Assembly (NCBI RefSeq): GCF_036555685.1
Contig: NZ_DATBKY010000291.1
Coordinates: 1 to 45,216, forward strand
Length of the DNA stretch: 45,216 nucleotides
DNA from: Actinophytocola sp036555685
GTDB taxonomy: Bacteria > Actinomycetota > Actinomycetes > Mycobacteriales > Pseudonocardiaceae
Direction of reading: 5' to 3'
The translations under genes and the position numbers were made by a program. This document shows positions 22,345 to 30,290 of the stretch, one piece after another; the first letter of the stretch is position 1; each line of letters starts with the position of its first letter. Below the pieces are notes generated by a model that saw only the letters and a list, made by a program, of their open reading frames with translations, had not been told where the DNA came from and made no database searches.

Positions 22345-23799
22345 TCAGAGCTCGAGGCCGGTGAGCACCATGATCCGCTCCTCGGTGAGGTCGTTCATGG
22401 CGCTGCGCACGCCCTCGCGCCCGAACCCGGAGCCCTTGACGCCGCCGTAGGGCATCGAGTCCGCGCGGAAGGACGGCACGTCGCCGACTATCACGCCGCC
22501 GACCTCCAGCTCCGCGCGAGCCCGGAACGCCACCTGCACGTCCTTGGTGAACACGCCCGCCTGCAGGCCGTACTGCGAGTCGTTGACCTGGGCGAACGCG
22601 TCGTCGATGCCGTCGGTGACGGACACGACCAGCACCGGGCCGAAGACCTCCTCGGCCCAGACCTTGGCGTCGTGCGGGACGTCGGAGAGCACGGTCGGGG
22701 AGACCGACGCGCCGTCGCGCTTGCCGCCCGCGAGCAGCTTGCCGCCCGCGGACACGGCCTCGTTGACCCACGCCTCCACGCGCTCCGCGGCGGCGTCGTC
22801 GACCAGCGGGCCGACCTCGACCTCCGGGTCGTGCGGGTCGCCGGTGCGCAGCGCGTTGACCGCGTCGAGGAGCTTCGGCAGGAACGTCTCGGCCACCGAC
22901 TTGTCGACCAGGACGCGCTGCACGGCGATGCAGGACTGGCCGGCCTGGTAGTTGCCGAACGTCGCGATCCGCTTGGCCGCGAAGTCGAGGTCCGGCCAGT
23001 CCGGGCACACGACCGCGGCGCCGTTGCCGCCGAGCTCGAGCACGACGGTCTTGCGCGGCGCGTTGTCCATGATCGACCAGCCGACCGGACCCGAGCCGGT
23101 GAACGACACCACCGGCAGGCGCGGGTCCTTGACCAGCTCGACCGTCTCCTCGTTGCCGACCGTGAGGACCGAGAAGGCGCCCTCGGGGAGGTCGGTCTCG
23201 GCGAGCAACTCACCGAGCAGCAGCGCCGAGAGCGGCGTGCGCGGCGCGGGCTTGACCACGATCGGCGCGCCCGCGGCGATGGCCGGGGCCATCTTGTGCG
23301 CGACCAGGTTCAGCGGGAAGTTGAACGGCGCGATGCCGAGCACGGGCCCGCGCGGGACCCGGCGCACGACGGCCATCCGGCCCTCGGCGGTGGCGTCGGT
23401 GTCGAGGCGCTGCAGCTCCCCGGAGAACCGGCGGGCCTCCTCCGCGGCGATGCGGAACGTCGCGACGCAGCGGTTGACCTCGATGGTCGCCCACTTGAGC
23501 GGTTTGCCGTTCTCCGCGGTGATCATCTCCGCGACCTCGTCCGCTCTGGCCGCGATCGAGCGGGACACGTGGTCCAGCGCGGCGGCCCGCACGTGCGCGG
23601 GCGTGGTGCGGAACGGGACGATCGCGGCCTCGGCCGCGGCGACCGCGCGCTCGACCTGCTCGGCGGTCGGCACGCAGACGGTCGCGATCTCGTTCCCGTC
23701 GTAGGGATGGTGCACGCTGAGCGTCTGGTCGCTCTGCTCCGCGCGGCCGGCCACGTAGACGGGCCGGGGTGTCGGCAGGTGCGGCTCTGTCGCGTTCAT
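22345..23799 (-). CDS. NAD(P)+-dependent aldehyde dehydrogenase
   Basis: A 484-residue ALDH-superfamily enzyme. Nucleotide site: FNFPLNLVAHKMAPAIAAGAPIVVKPA and FTGSGPVGWSI. Catalytic Glu is E255 in VLELGGNG and the nucleophile is C290 in GNYQAGQSCIAVQR; C-terminal EEVFGPVLVV and PYGGVKGSGFGREG are typical. It resembles the non-phosphorylating glyceraldehyde/lactaldehyde dehydrogenase group; the exact substrate is undetermined. A TACGGT -10-like element (23807-23812) lies 7 bases before ATG 23799 and GGAGGG occupies that gap, so either leaderless or SD-led initiation is possible. It is divergent from guaA with only 42 bases between starts. Confidence 0.93.
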   Translation of the reverse strand: MNATEPHLPTPRPVYVAGRAEQSDQTLSVHHPYDGNEIATVCVPTAEQVERAVAAAEAAIVPFRTTPAHVRAAALDHVSRSIAARADEVAEMITAENGKPLKWATIEVNRCVATFRIAAEEARRFSGELQRLDTDATAEGRMAVVRRVPRGPVLGIAPFNFPLNLVAHKMAPAIAAGAPIVVKPAPRTPLSALLLGELLAETDLPEGAFSVLTVGNEETVELVKDPRLPVVSFTGSGPVGWSIMDNAPRKTVVLELGGNGAAVVCPDWPDLDFAAKRIATFGNYQAGQSCIAVQRVLVDKSVAETFLPKLLDAVNALRTGDPHDPEVEVGPLVDDAAAERVEAWVNEAVSAGGKLLAGGKRDGASVSPTVLSDVPHDAKVWAEEVFGPVLVVSVTDGIDDAFAQVNDSQYGLQAGVFTKDVQVAFRARAELEVGGVIVGDVPSFRADSMPYGGVKGSGFGREGVRSAMNDLTEERIMVLTGLEL

Positions 23800-23841
23800 G
23801 CCCTCCACCGTAGGCCCCCGGGCCCGTGACATGCTTCCCCT
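23800..23841. promoter_or_regulatory. Compact divergent promoter region aldehyde dehydrogenase / guaA
   Basis: Only 42 bases separate the two starts. Leftward -10 TACGGT (complement of 23807-23812) and rightward CATGCT (23830-23835) each lie 6-7 bases from their start codons. The -35 regions must therefore extend over the opposite gene's start, so the two promoters should compete. Confidence 0.45.
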
Positions 23842-25398
23842 GTGACGGAACACCAGCACCGGCCGGTTCTCGTGGTCGACTTCGGGGCGCAGTATGCCCA
23901 GCTCATCGCCCGCCGGGTGCGGGAGGCGCAGGTGTACTCCGAGGTCGTGCCGCACACCGCGACGGTCGCCGAGATGCTGGCGCGCGACCCGCTCGCGATC
24001 GTGCTCTCCGGCGGGCCGTCGTCGGTCTACGCCGAGGGCGCGCCGGCCGTCGACCCCAAGCTGTTCGCTGCGGGCGTGCCGGTGTTCGGTATCTGCTACG
24101 GCTTCCAGGCCATGGCGCAGGCGCTCGGCGGCGAGGTCGCGCACACGGGGACCCGGGAGTACGGCCGCACCGAGCTGGGCGCGGCGGGTGGCGTGCTGCA
24201 CGCGGACCTGCCGGGCCGGCACCCGGTGTGGATGTCGCACGGCGACAGCGTCACGGGGGCACCGCCCGGGTTCACGGTGACGGCCGGCTCGGACGGCGCG
24301 CCGGTGGCGGCGTTCGAGGACACCACGCGGCGGCTCGCGGGCGTGCAGTACCACCCGGAGGTGGCGCACTCCCCGCACGGGCAGGAGGTGCTGCGCCGCT
24401 TCCTTCACGACATCGCCGGCATCCGTCCTTCGTGGACGATCGCGTCCATTGTGGACGAACAGGTCGAGCGGATCCGGGCGCAGCTCGGACCTGCCGGCCG
24501 GGCGATCTGCGGGCTGTCCGGCGGCGTCGACTCGGCGGTCGCGGCGGCGCTCGTGCAGCGGGCCATCGGCGACAGGCTCACCTGCGTGTTCGTCGACCAC
24601 GGGCTGCTGCGGGCCGGCGAGCGCGGGCAGGTCGAGCGCGACTACGTCGCGGCGACCGGGGTCAAGCTCGTCACCGTCGACGCGGCGGAGAAGTTCCTCG
24701 AGGCGCTCGCGGACGTGACCGACCCGGAGCAGAAGCGCAAGATCATCGGGCGCGAGTTCATCCGCGTGTTCGAGCAGGCCGAGCGCGACCTGAAGGCGGC
24801 CGGGGACTACCGGTTCCTCGTGCAGGGCACGCTGTACCCGGACGTCGTCGAGTCCGGCGGCGGCAGCGGGGCGGCGAACATCAAGAGCCACCACAACGTC
24901 GGCGGGCTGCCCGACGACCTCTCCTTCGAGCTCGTCGAGCCGCTCCGCGAGCTGTTCAAGGACGAGGTCCGCCGCGTCGGGCTGGAGCTCGGCCTGCCGG
25001 AGACGATCGTGCACCGCCAGCCGTTCCCCGGCCCGGGCCTGGGCATCCGGGTCATCGGCGCGGTGACCGCCGCGCGGCTGTCCATCCTGCGCGCGGCCGA
25101 CACGATCGCGCGGGAGGAGCTGACCGCCGCCGGGCTGGACCGCGACATCTGGCAGTGCCCGGTCGTGCTGCTCGCGGACGTCCACTCGGTCGGCGTGCAG
25201 GGTGACTTCCGGACCTACGGCCACCCGGTGGTGCTGCGGCCGGTGTCCTCGGAGGACGCGATGACCGCCGACTGGACCCGGTTCCCCTACGACGTCCTGG
25301 AGCGCATCTCGACCCGCATCACGAACGAGGTGCCCGAGGTGAACCGGGTCGTCCTGGACGTCACGTCGAAGCCACCGGGGACGATCGAGTGGGAATGA
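23842..25398 (+). CDS. guaA: GMP synthase (glutamine-hydrolysing) GuaA
   Basis: A 518-residue enzyme converting XMP to GMP with ATP and glutamine. The class I amidotransferase domain (1-200) has its nucleophile C85 in FGICYGFQ and the His/Glu pair in YHPEV. The ATP-pyrophosphatase P-loop is LSGGVDSAV (about 224-232), and the C-terminal dimerisation part has RQPFPGPGLGIRVIG and ends PPGTIEWE. The length is normal. GTG 23842 lacks an SD and is probably leaderless. It completes the GMP branch begun by guaB about 11 kb upstream. Its stop overlaps the next gene (ATGA). Confidence 0.97.
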   Translation: MTEHQHRPVLVVDFGAQYAQLIARRVREAQVYSEVVPHTATVAEMLARDPLAIVLSGGPSSVYAEGAPAVDPKLFAAGVPVFGICYGFQAMAQALGGEVAHTGTREYGRTELGAAGGVLHADLPGRHPVWMSHGDSVTGAPPGFTVTAGSDGAPVAAFEDTTRRLAGVQYHPEVAHSPHGQEVLRRFLHDIAGIRPSWTIASIVDEQVERIRAQLGPAGRAICGLSGGVDSAVAAALVQRAIGDRLTCVFVDHGLLRAGERGQVERDYVAATGVKLVTVDAAEKFLEALADVTDPEQKRKIIGREFIRVFEQAERDLKAAGDYRFLVQGTLYPDVVESGGGSGAANIKSHHNVGGLPDDLSFELVEPLRELFKDEVRRVGLELGLPETIVHRQPFPGPGLGIRVIGAVTAARLSILRAADTIAREELTAAGLDRDIWQCPVVLLADVHSVGVQGDFRTYGHPVVLRPVSSEDAMTADWTRFPYDVLERISTRITNEVPEVNRVVLDVTSKPPGTIEWE

Positions 25399-25868
25399 AC
25401 GACCGAATGCGATACGGGCCGCCGCCACGCAGGACCGCGGGCGCGGCGGCCTCCTGGCTCGTCGGCCTCTTCGTCGCCGTGCTGCTGGTGCGCGCCATGG
25501 TCAACGGCACGCTGTCGTTCGTGGTGGGTGCCGCCGGGGTGCTCCTGCTGGTGGCGTGGGCGGTCGTGTGGTGGCGGTACCGGCGGCGTGGCGTGTACGT
25601 CGACGTCGAGCGGATCTGGGTGTGCCGCGTGCTCCGCACGGACTCCGTGCCGCTGGGCGACGTCTCGGTCGTCGACACGATGCCGGCGAAGCCCGACGGC
25701 GTGCGCCGGCTGGTCCTGCACCTCGAGGACGGCCGGCACGTCGCCACGCCGCTGCGCGGGTACGCGAGGGGCCACGACGACCCGGCCGGGCCGCTCGGCG
25801 TGCTGCCCTCGGCGGGGTTCACCTCGGTGCTGACCGACCTGCAGCGGCGGGTGATGGCCGCGGCATAG
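25395..25868 (+). CDS. Small membrane protein, PH-like cytosolic domain (function unknown)
   Basis: A 157-residue protein with two membrane helices (about 18-36 and 42-60, VGLFVAVLLVRAM and VGAAGVLLLVAWAVVWW) separated by a short turn. A soluble part GVYVDVERIWVCRVLRTDSVPLGDVSVVDTM follows, looking like the beta-rich domains of bacterial PH-type proteins. ATG 25395 overlaps the guaA stop, so translation is coupled to guaA. No function can be assigned. Confidence 0.8.
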   Translation: MNDRMRYGPPPRRTAGAAASWLVGLFVAVLLVRAMVNGTLSFVVGAAGVLLLVAWAVVWWRYRRRGVYVDVERIWVCRVLRTDSVPLGDVSVVDTMPAKPDGVRRLVLHLEDGRHVATPLRGYARGHDDPAGPLGVLPSAGFTSVLTDLQRRVMAAA

Positions 25869-25893
25869 GCGGCCACATGCGGCGGAACGGCGA

Positions 25894-25923
25894 AGGGCGG
25901 CCTCCCGGTGGGGAGACCGCCCT
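25894..25923. terminator. Bidirectional terminator
   Basis: AGGGCGG-c-CTCCC pairs with GGGAG-a-CCGCCCT around a short GGTG loop, one C/A mismatch in a 12-bp stem, between convergent genes ending at 25868 and 25941. Confidence 0.75.
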
Positions 25924-25940
25924 CGTGAGCGGGAGGTGCG

Positions 25941-26162
25941 TCAGCGCTTCCGCCGGCTGCCCCGAAGCGACGAGGCCAGCAGCAGTACGCCGACGAACAG
26001 GGCCGCGCCCGTGATCAGCCAGCGGGGGTCGACGTGGGGCAGCCACATGGCGCCGTCGGTCAGGACGTAGCCCGACGCGACCAGCGTGGCCAGGCCCATC
26101 ACCAGGGTGAACACGTCCGGCCAGCGGCGCCGGGTCTCCGTGTCGGTCGCCTTCTCAGCCAC
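25941..26162 (-). CDS. Small two-helix membrane protein
   Basis: A 73-residue protein with two membrane helices (VFTLVMGLATLVASGYVL and WLITGAALFVGVLLLASSL) and a basic end GSRRKR. Its GTG start overlaps the stop of the PspC-domain gene by 8 bases, so the two are coupled; it probably assists or modulates that protein. No family is recognised. Confidence 0.8.
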   Translation of the reverse strand: MAEKATDTETRRRWPDVFTLVMGLATLVASGYVLTDGAMWLPHVDPRWLITGAALFVGVLLLASSLRGSRRKR

Positions 26163-27504
26163 GCTGCACCTCCACGCTTCCGGTGTCGACGTCGACGTTC
26201 AGGTCCACCTTGAGGCCACCGGCGCCGTCCGTGCCGTTGTCCTCGACCGTCACCAGGTTGTTGTCCGTCCCCGACTGCTGGCGGCCCAGGCAGTTCACGT
26301 CGCCCAGCCCGACGTCGCAGCGCACGTCCACGTCCGCGTCCGGCGGCACGATCACCGTGACGTCGCCCAGGCCCAGGTGGATCCGGGTGTGCACGTCGCC
26401 GGAGTCCGGCAGCTTCGTCAGGTCGAGGCTCACCGAGCCGGCCCCGCGCTCGTAGTGCGGCCGCACCTCCGACAGCGACATCGGAGTCGCCCTGATGTCG
26501 CCCACGCCGCCGTGCACGCCGTTCGGGAAGATCGTGGTCATCCCGATGCCGACCGCGGCCAGCGGCACCGCCAGCGCGATCAGGCCACGCCCGCCGCGGT
26601 GGAACGAGCCGATGACCATGCCGAAGCCGAGCACGGCCAGCACGATGCCGACGATGTGCTGCGGGTTGATCCAGCCGCCGGTCACGGTCGACAGCACGGC
26701 CGCGGTGATCAGGCCGACGCCGACGGTCAGCAGGCCGATCCGTGACTTGCGGCGCCGCGGCGCGGGCGGCTCCTCGTCCTCGTCGGTCGGCTGCGGGGTC
26801 GGGTCCGGCAGATCCCACGCGAACGGCGCGGCACCCAGCGGGTCCCAGGCCGGCGGCGTGTCCCGCGGCTCCTCGCGGCGCTCGGCTACCGGCGGCGGCT
26901 CGTTGGTCAGCGGGTCGACCTGCTCCTCGGGCAGCGGCATCGTGGTACCGGAGCCCCGGGTCGACATCGGTGGGGTCGACATCGGCGTGGCCGGCGTCGG
27001 TGCGGCCGTCGGTTCGGGCATCGGCGTGGTCGCCGTGTCCGGCCCGTAGGGATGCGGGCGGCCGAGGTGCCCGCGGTGGTAGTGCAGCAGGTACAGCGCC
27101 CCGCCCAGCACGACCACGCTCAGGAACCCCGGGAAGCCCGGGAAGAAGCCGCCGAAGAACCAGCTGATCCCCGGGATCAGGCCCAGGCAGAGCACGATGG
27201 TGAACGCGTTCGAGGTGGAGCTGCGGCCGCGGCCGATCAGCGACTCGAACGGCGACACCTCGTCGTCCTGCTCGGGCAGGAAGAGCCAGCCGAGCAGGTA
27301 GAGCACGATGCCCGCGCCGCCGTACAGCGATGCGACGACGAACGCGACGCGCACGAGCGTCGGGTCGATCCGGTAGCGGTTCGCGATGCCCGCCGCGACG
27401 CCCGCGATCTTGCGCCCCCGCCGCGGCCGTCTGGGCCGGGTCGCCCAGAAGTCCTTGACTGTGTCCTCGACACCGGCCATGCCGGTCTGCTGTGTCCCAC
27501 TCAC
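26155..27504 (-). CDS. PspC-domain multi-pass membrane protein with C-terminal LiaF-like beta domain
   Basis: A 449-residue envelope-stress type protein. The PspC domain is at about 20-80 (GRKIAGVAAGIANRYRIDPTLVRVAFVVASLYGG, then LLGWLFLPEQD). Two further helices follow, then a Pro/acid-rich cytosolic linker (about 165-265), a block of four more helices (about 265-345), and a repetitive beta-type end with VHTRIHLGLGDVTVIVPPDADVDVRCDVGLGDVNCLG, like the adhesin/LiaF-type domains. Such proteins sense or regulate envelope stress. The GTG at 27504 (VSGTQQTG) is preferred by family resemblance; ATG 27480 is an alternative. It faces the kinase gene at 27617, which carries a second PspC domain. Confidence 0.85.
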   Translation of the reverse strand: MSGTQQTGMAGVEDTVKDFWATRPRRPRRGRKIAGVAAGIANRYRIDPTLVRVAFVVASLYGGAGIVLYLLGWLFLPEQDDEVSPFESLIGRGRSSTSNAFTIVLCLGLIPGISWFFGGFFPGFPGFLSVVVLGGALYLLHYHRGHLGRPHPYGPDTATTPMPEPTAAPTPATPMSTPPMSTRGSGTTMPLPEEQVDPLTNEPPPVAERREEPRDTPPAWDPLGAAPFAWDLPDPTPQPTDEDEEPPAPRRRKSRIGLLTVGVGLITAAVLSTVTGGWINPQHIVGIVLAVLGFGMVIGSFHRGGRGLIALAVPLAAVGIGMTTIFPNGVHGGVGDIRATPMSLSEVRPHYERGAGSVSLDLTKLPDSGDVHTRIHLGLGDVTVIVPPDADVDVRCDVGLGDVNCLGRQQSGTDNNLVTVEDNGTDGAGGLKVDLNVDVDTGSVEVQRG

Positions 27505-27616
27505 GCAAACGAGCATGCGTCCTTCGGCGGTCCGGCACATCAGGGAGCGACCCTGATGTTTGACCCCGGGGTATTTCCCGGATGAACGTGCACGGTGAGC
27601 ATGTGACGATGGACGG

Positions 27617-28942
27617 GTGGCAGTACAGGTGGTGACCACGTCGATGCAACCGGACGCGCGGGACGTGGAGCGGAAGAAGGCGAACCCGCCGGCGACCGCC
27701 GACGACGTCGTGAAGATGCGCCGCCGGCGCAACGGCCGCGCCGTCGCCGGCGTGGCCGGTGGCATCGCCGACCACCTGGAGATCCGTGTCCTGTGGGTGC
27801 GCCTGGCGTTCGCGGTCCTCGCGGCGCTCGGCGGGGCCGGGGTGCTCGCCTACGGCCTGCTCTGGGTCTTCGTGCCGCAGCAGTCGCGCGAGGAGGCGCA
27901 GAACCAGGTCGAGAAGGAGGTCTCGCGCAAGGAACGCCAGCAGGCCCGCGGCCTGATCGCGCTGGGCATCGGCCTCGCGATCGGTGCGGGCACGCTGTCC
28001 GGCACGCTCAACGGCTGGGTCGCCGGCGGCATCGGCGTCACGCTCGTCGGTATCGCCCTGGTGTGGCGGGAGGCCGACGACTCGACCCGGCGCCGCGCGC
28101 GCAGCGGCTTCCTCGGCGCGGTGCTCGGCGACGGCGGGCGCAGCGCGCTGATCCGGGTGCTCGCCGGCGCCGCGCTGGCCGTCGCCGGCATCGTCGTTTT
28201 CCTGATCCGCAGCGTGGACCTCGACCAGATGCAGTTCGCGCTGCTGTCCGTGCTCGCCACGCTGATCGGCGTGGCCGTGCTGACCGTGCCGTTCTGGCTG
28301 CGGCTGGTCCGCGACCTCGGCGAGGAGCGCCGGGCCCGCATCCGTACCGAGGAGCGCGCGGAGATCGCCGCGCACCTCCACGACTCCGTGCTCCAGACGC
28401 TCGCGCTGATCCAGAAGCAGGCCGAGGCGCCGCGCGAGGTGCTGCGGCTCGCGCGCGGGCAGGAGCGGCAGCTGCGGGGCTGGCTGTACGGACCGTCCGG
28501 CTACGGTCGCAAGACCGACGGCGCCACCCCCGACGGCGCGGAACCGATGGCGCTCGCCGAGGCCATCGCGCAGGCGTGCGGCGAGGTCGAGGACCAGTTC
28601 GCGATCCAGGTCCAGCAGGTCGTGGTCGGCGACTGCGACCTCGACGAGAAGCTGACCGGCCTGGTGTTCGCGGCCCGCGAGGCGGTGGTCAACGCGGCGA
28701 AGCACGCGGACGTCTCCGAGGTCAGCGTGTACGCCGAGGTGGAGCCGGACCGGGTGACGATCTTCGTGCGCGACCGGGGCAAGGGGTTCGACGCGAGCGC
28801 CGTGCCCGAGGACCGGCATGGCCTCGCCGACTCGATCCGGGGCAGGATGGAGCGCAACGGCGGCGAGGTGCGGCTGCGCACGGCGCCGGGTGAGGGCACC
28901 GAGGTGGCGCTGCAGATGCCACGCGCCACGGTCGGGGCCTGA
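27617..28942 (+). CDS. PspC-domain sensor histidine kinase
   Basis: A 441-residue membrane histidine kinase. An N-terminal PspC domain (about 38-90: GRAVAGVAGGIADHLEIRVLWVRLAF, LLWVFVPQQ) is fused to further membrane helices (about 111-150, 178-198, 206-226). The dimerisation/phosphoacceptor segment is ERAEIAAHLHDSVLQTLALIQKQ with H255, of the NarL-partner (HisKA_3) class. The HATPase domain has AREAVVNAAKHA (N box), DRGKGFD (G1) and EGTEVAL. The response regulator lies 27 bases downstream and is its natural partner. The architecture resembles the LiaS/PspC kinases that respond to cell-envelope antibiotics; that stimulus is inferred. GTG 27617 begins 112 bases from the divergent PspC gene. 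Confidence 0.92.
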   Translation: MAVQVVTTSMQPDARDVERKKANPPATADDVVKMRRRRNGRAVAGVAGGIADHLEIRVLWVRLAFAVLAALGGAGVLAYGLLWVFVPQQSREEAQNQVEKEVSRKERQQARGLIALGIGLAIGAGTLSGTLNGWVAGGIGVTLVGIALVWREADDSTRRRARSGFLGAVLGDGGRSALIRVLAGAALAVAGIVVFLIRSVDLDQMQFALLSVLATLIGVAVLTVPFWLRLVRDLGEERRARIRTEERAEIAAHLHDSVLQTLALIQKQAEAPREVLRLARGQERQLRGWLYGPSGYGRKTDGATPDGAEPMALAEAIAQACGEVEDQFAIQVQQVVVGDCDLDEKLTGLVFAAREAVVNAAKHADVSEVSVYAEVEPDRVTIFVRDRGKGFDASAVPEDRHGLADSIRGRMERNGGEVRLRTAPGEGTEVALQMPRATVGA

Positions 28943-28969
28943 GGCGCAGGCGCACAGAAGGAGATTTCC

Positions 28970-29638
28970 GTGACTGAGGGCGAGAAGCGGCGGGTTCGCG
29001 TGTTCCTGGTCGACGACCACGGCCTGTTCCGCGCCGGGGTGCGCGCCGAGCTGGACTCCATCACCGACGAGGTCGAGGTGGTCGGCGAGGCCGGCACCGT
29101 CGGCGAGGCGGTCGCGGGCATCGGGCACCGCAAGCCGGACGTCGTGCTCCTCGACGTGCACATGCCCGACGGCGGCGGCGCCGAGGTCCTGCGCCGCGTG
29201 CGCAAGGACGACACCGACGTCGTGTTCCTCGCGCTCTCGGTGTCCGACGCCGCCGAGGACGTGATCGCCGTGATCCGCGCGGGCGCGCGCGGGTACGTCA
29301 CGAAGACGATCTCCAGCCACGAGCTCGTCCGCGCGATCGTCCGGGTGTCCGAGGGCGACGCGGTGTTCTCGCCGCGGTTGGCGGGTTTCGTCCTGGACGC
29401 CTTCGCCGACCGGCCCGGGCAGGCGCCGATCTCCGACCCCGAGCTGGACCTGCTGACCCCGCGCGAGCGCGACGTGCTGCGCCTGCTGGCCCGCGGGTAC
29501 GCCTACAAGGAGATCGCGGCGGAGCTGTTCATCTCGGTGAAGACGGTGGAGACCCACGTGTCCAGCGTCCTGCGCAAGACGCAGCTGTCGAACCGCTACG
29601 AGCTGTCCCGCTGGGCCTCGGACCGCAGGCTCGTCTGA
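28970..29638 (+). CDS. NarL/LuxR-type response regulator, partner of the PspC kinase
   Basis: A 222-residue regulator. The receiver is intact, with acidic DD at 15-16, phospho-acceptor D62 in VVLLDVHMP, a Ser in LALSVSDA and the conserved Lys in YVTKTI. LuxR HTH at about 152-212: LLTPRERDVLRLLARGYAYKEIAAELFISVKTVETHVSSVLRK. AAGGAG lies 6 bases before GTG 28970. It forms an operon with the kinase and probably controls the divergent PspC gene as well (inference). Confidence 0.94.
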   Translation: MTEGEKRRVRVFLVDDHGLFRAGVRAELDSITDEVEVVGEAGTVGEAVAGIGHRKPDVVLLDVHMPDGGGAEVLRRVRKDDTDVVFLALSVSDAAEDVIAVIRAGARGYVTKTISSHELVRAIVRVSEGDAVFSPRLAGFVLDAFADRPGQAPISDPELDLLTPRERDVLRLLARGYAYKEIAAELFISVKTVETHVSSVLRKTQLSNRYELSRWASDRRLV

Positions 29639-29679
29639 ACAGGGCTATTCAGCACTGCCGCAAAGGCGTTCTGCGGAGC

Positions 29680-29685
29680 TACAGT
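29680..29685 (+). promoter_or_regulatory. -10 element of probable leaderless transcript
   Basis: TACAGT fits TANNNT and ends 8 bases before ATG 29694, which lacks an SD. No clear -35 is seen. Confidence 0.45.
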
Positions 29686-29693
29686 CAGCGGCC

Positions 29694-30086
29694 ATGCGGA
29701 GCTTCCTGGTGGCAGTCCAGGTGATCTTGGTCGTGGCCGGCCTCGGTCTCGGCGGATATGTCGGGTACCGCGCGTTCACGCTCATGGGCAAGGACGACAC
29801 GGGCCAGCTGCAGTCCTACCTCATCCTCGCCGTGCTGGCGCTCGTCCTGGTGGTCGCGGCCGGCGTCGTGAAGCCCGCCGCGGGCGAGCCGGCGGCGTTG
29901 TCGGCACCCCAGCGGCGGGCGCCGGGCCAGCCGCAGTTCCAGGCGCCGGGCGGGTACGGGCGCGGTGGCCCGCACACCGGCCAGCAGCCGCCGATCGGGC
30001 CGGGCGGACCGCACACCGGCTCGCAGCCCCCGATCGGCGGGCCGGAGCTGTACGGCGGCCGCACCGAGCAGTACCCGCGCCCCTAG
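29694..30086 (+). CDS. Two-helix membrane protein with Gly/Pro-rich tail
   Basis: A 130-residue protein: helix 1 FLVAVQVILVVAGLGLGGYVGY, helix 2 SYLILAVLALVLVVAAGVV, then about 65 residues of Gly/Pro/Gln with near repeats (GGPHTGQQPPIGPGGPHTGSQPPIGG). The tail is probably cytosolic or wall-exposed and disordered. Function unknown. Its TAG stop shares the CTAG tetranucleotide with the stop of the decayed minus-strand gene that follows. Confidence 0.8.
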   Translation: MRSFLVAVQVILVVAGLGLGGYVGYRAFTLMGKDDTGQLQSYLILAVLALVLVVAAGVVKPAAGEPAALSAPQRRAPGQPQFQAPGGYGRGGPHTGQQPPIGPGGPHTGSQPPIGGPELYGGRTEQYPRP

Positions 30087-30290
30087 CGCGCGGCCACCGC
30101 CGGCACCGGATCCGCTTGCCCGGCCGGGGTCCGGCGGCGCACCCGCGGCGTCGCGACCCGGCGAGGTCGACCATGCCGGCGATGACGCGCGGGCCGAGGT
30201 CCTCGCCGAGCACGAGCGCGCCGAGCGGCACCGACACGACCGGCAGCGGGTAGCCGACGGTCGCGGCCGGGCGACCCGCAGCGGCGTCGG
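30083..30290 (-). pseudogene. Remnant of an EamA/DMT-type transporter
   Basis: On the minus strand, complement of about 30155-30262 reads TVGYPLPVVSVPLGALVLGE followed by DLGPRVIAGMVDLAG, the typical last helix pair of EamA-family drug/metabolite transporters (PVVAVLLGALVLGE...AGAALILAGVA). A one-base shift at the GCCGGGTCGCG stretch then puts VATPRVRRRTPAGQADPVP in the next frame, ending at TAG 30083-30085. No start or upstream transporter sequence exists because the kinase stop at 30291 abuts. I read this as the 3' end of a deleted, frameshifted gene. No other gene is seen in these 200 bases. Confidence 0.6.

Noticed and set aside
26099..29557. Very long minus-strand open frame across the PspC kinase and regulator genes.
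   Set aside because: It is the antisense shadow of genes with clear kinase, receiver and PspC motifs; high GC keeps antisense frames open.
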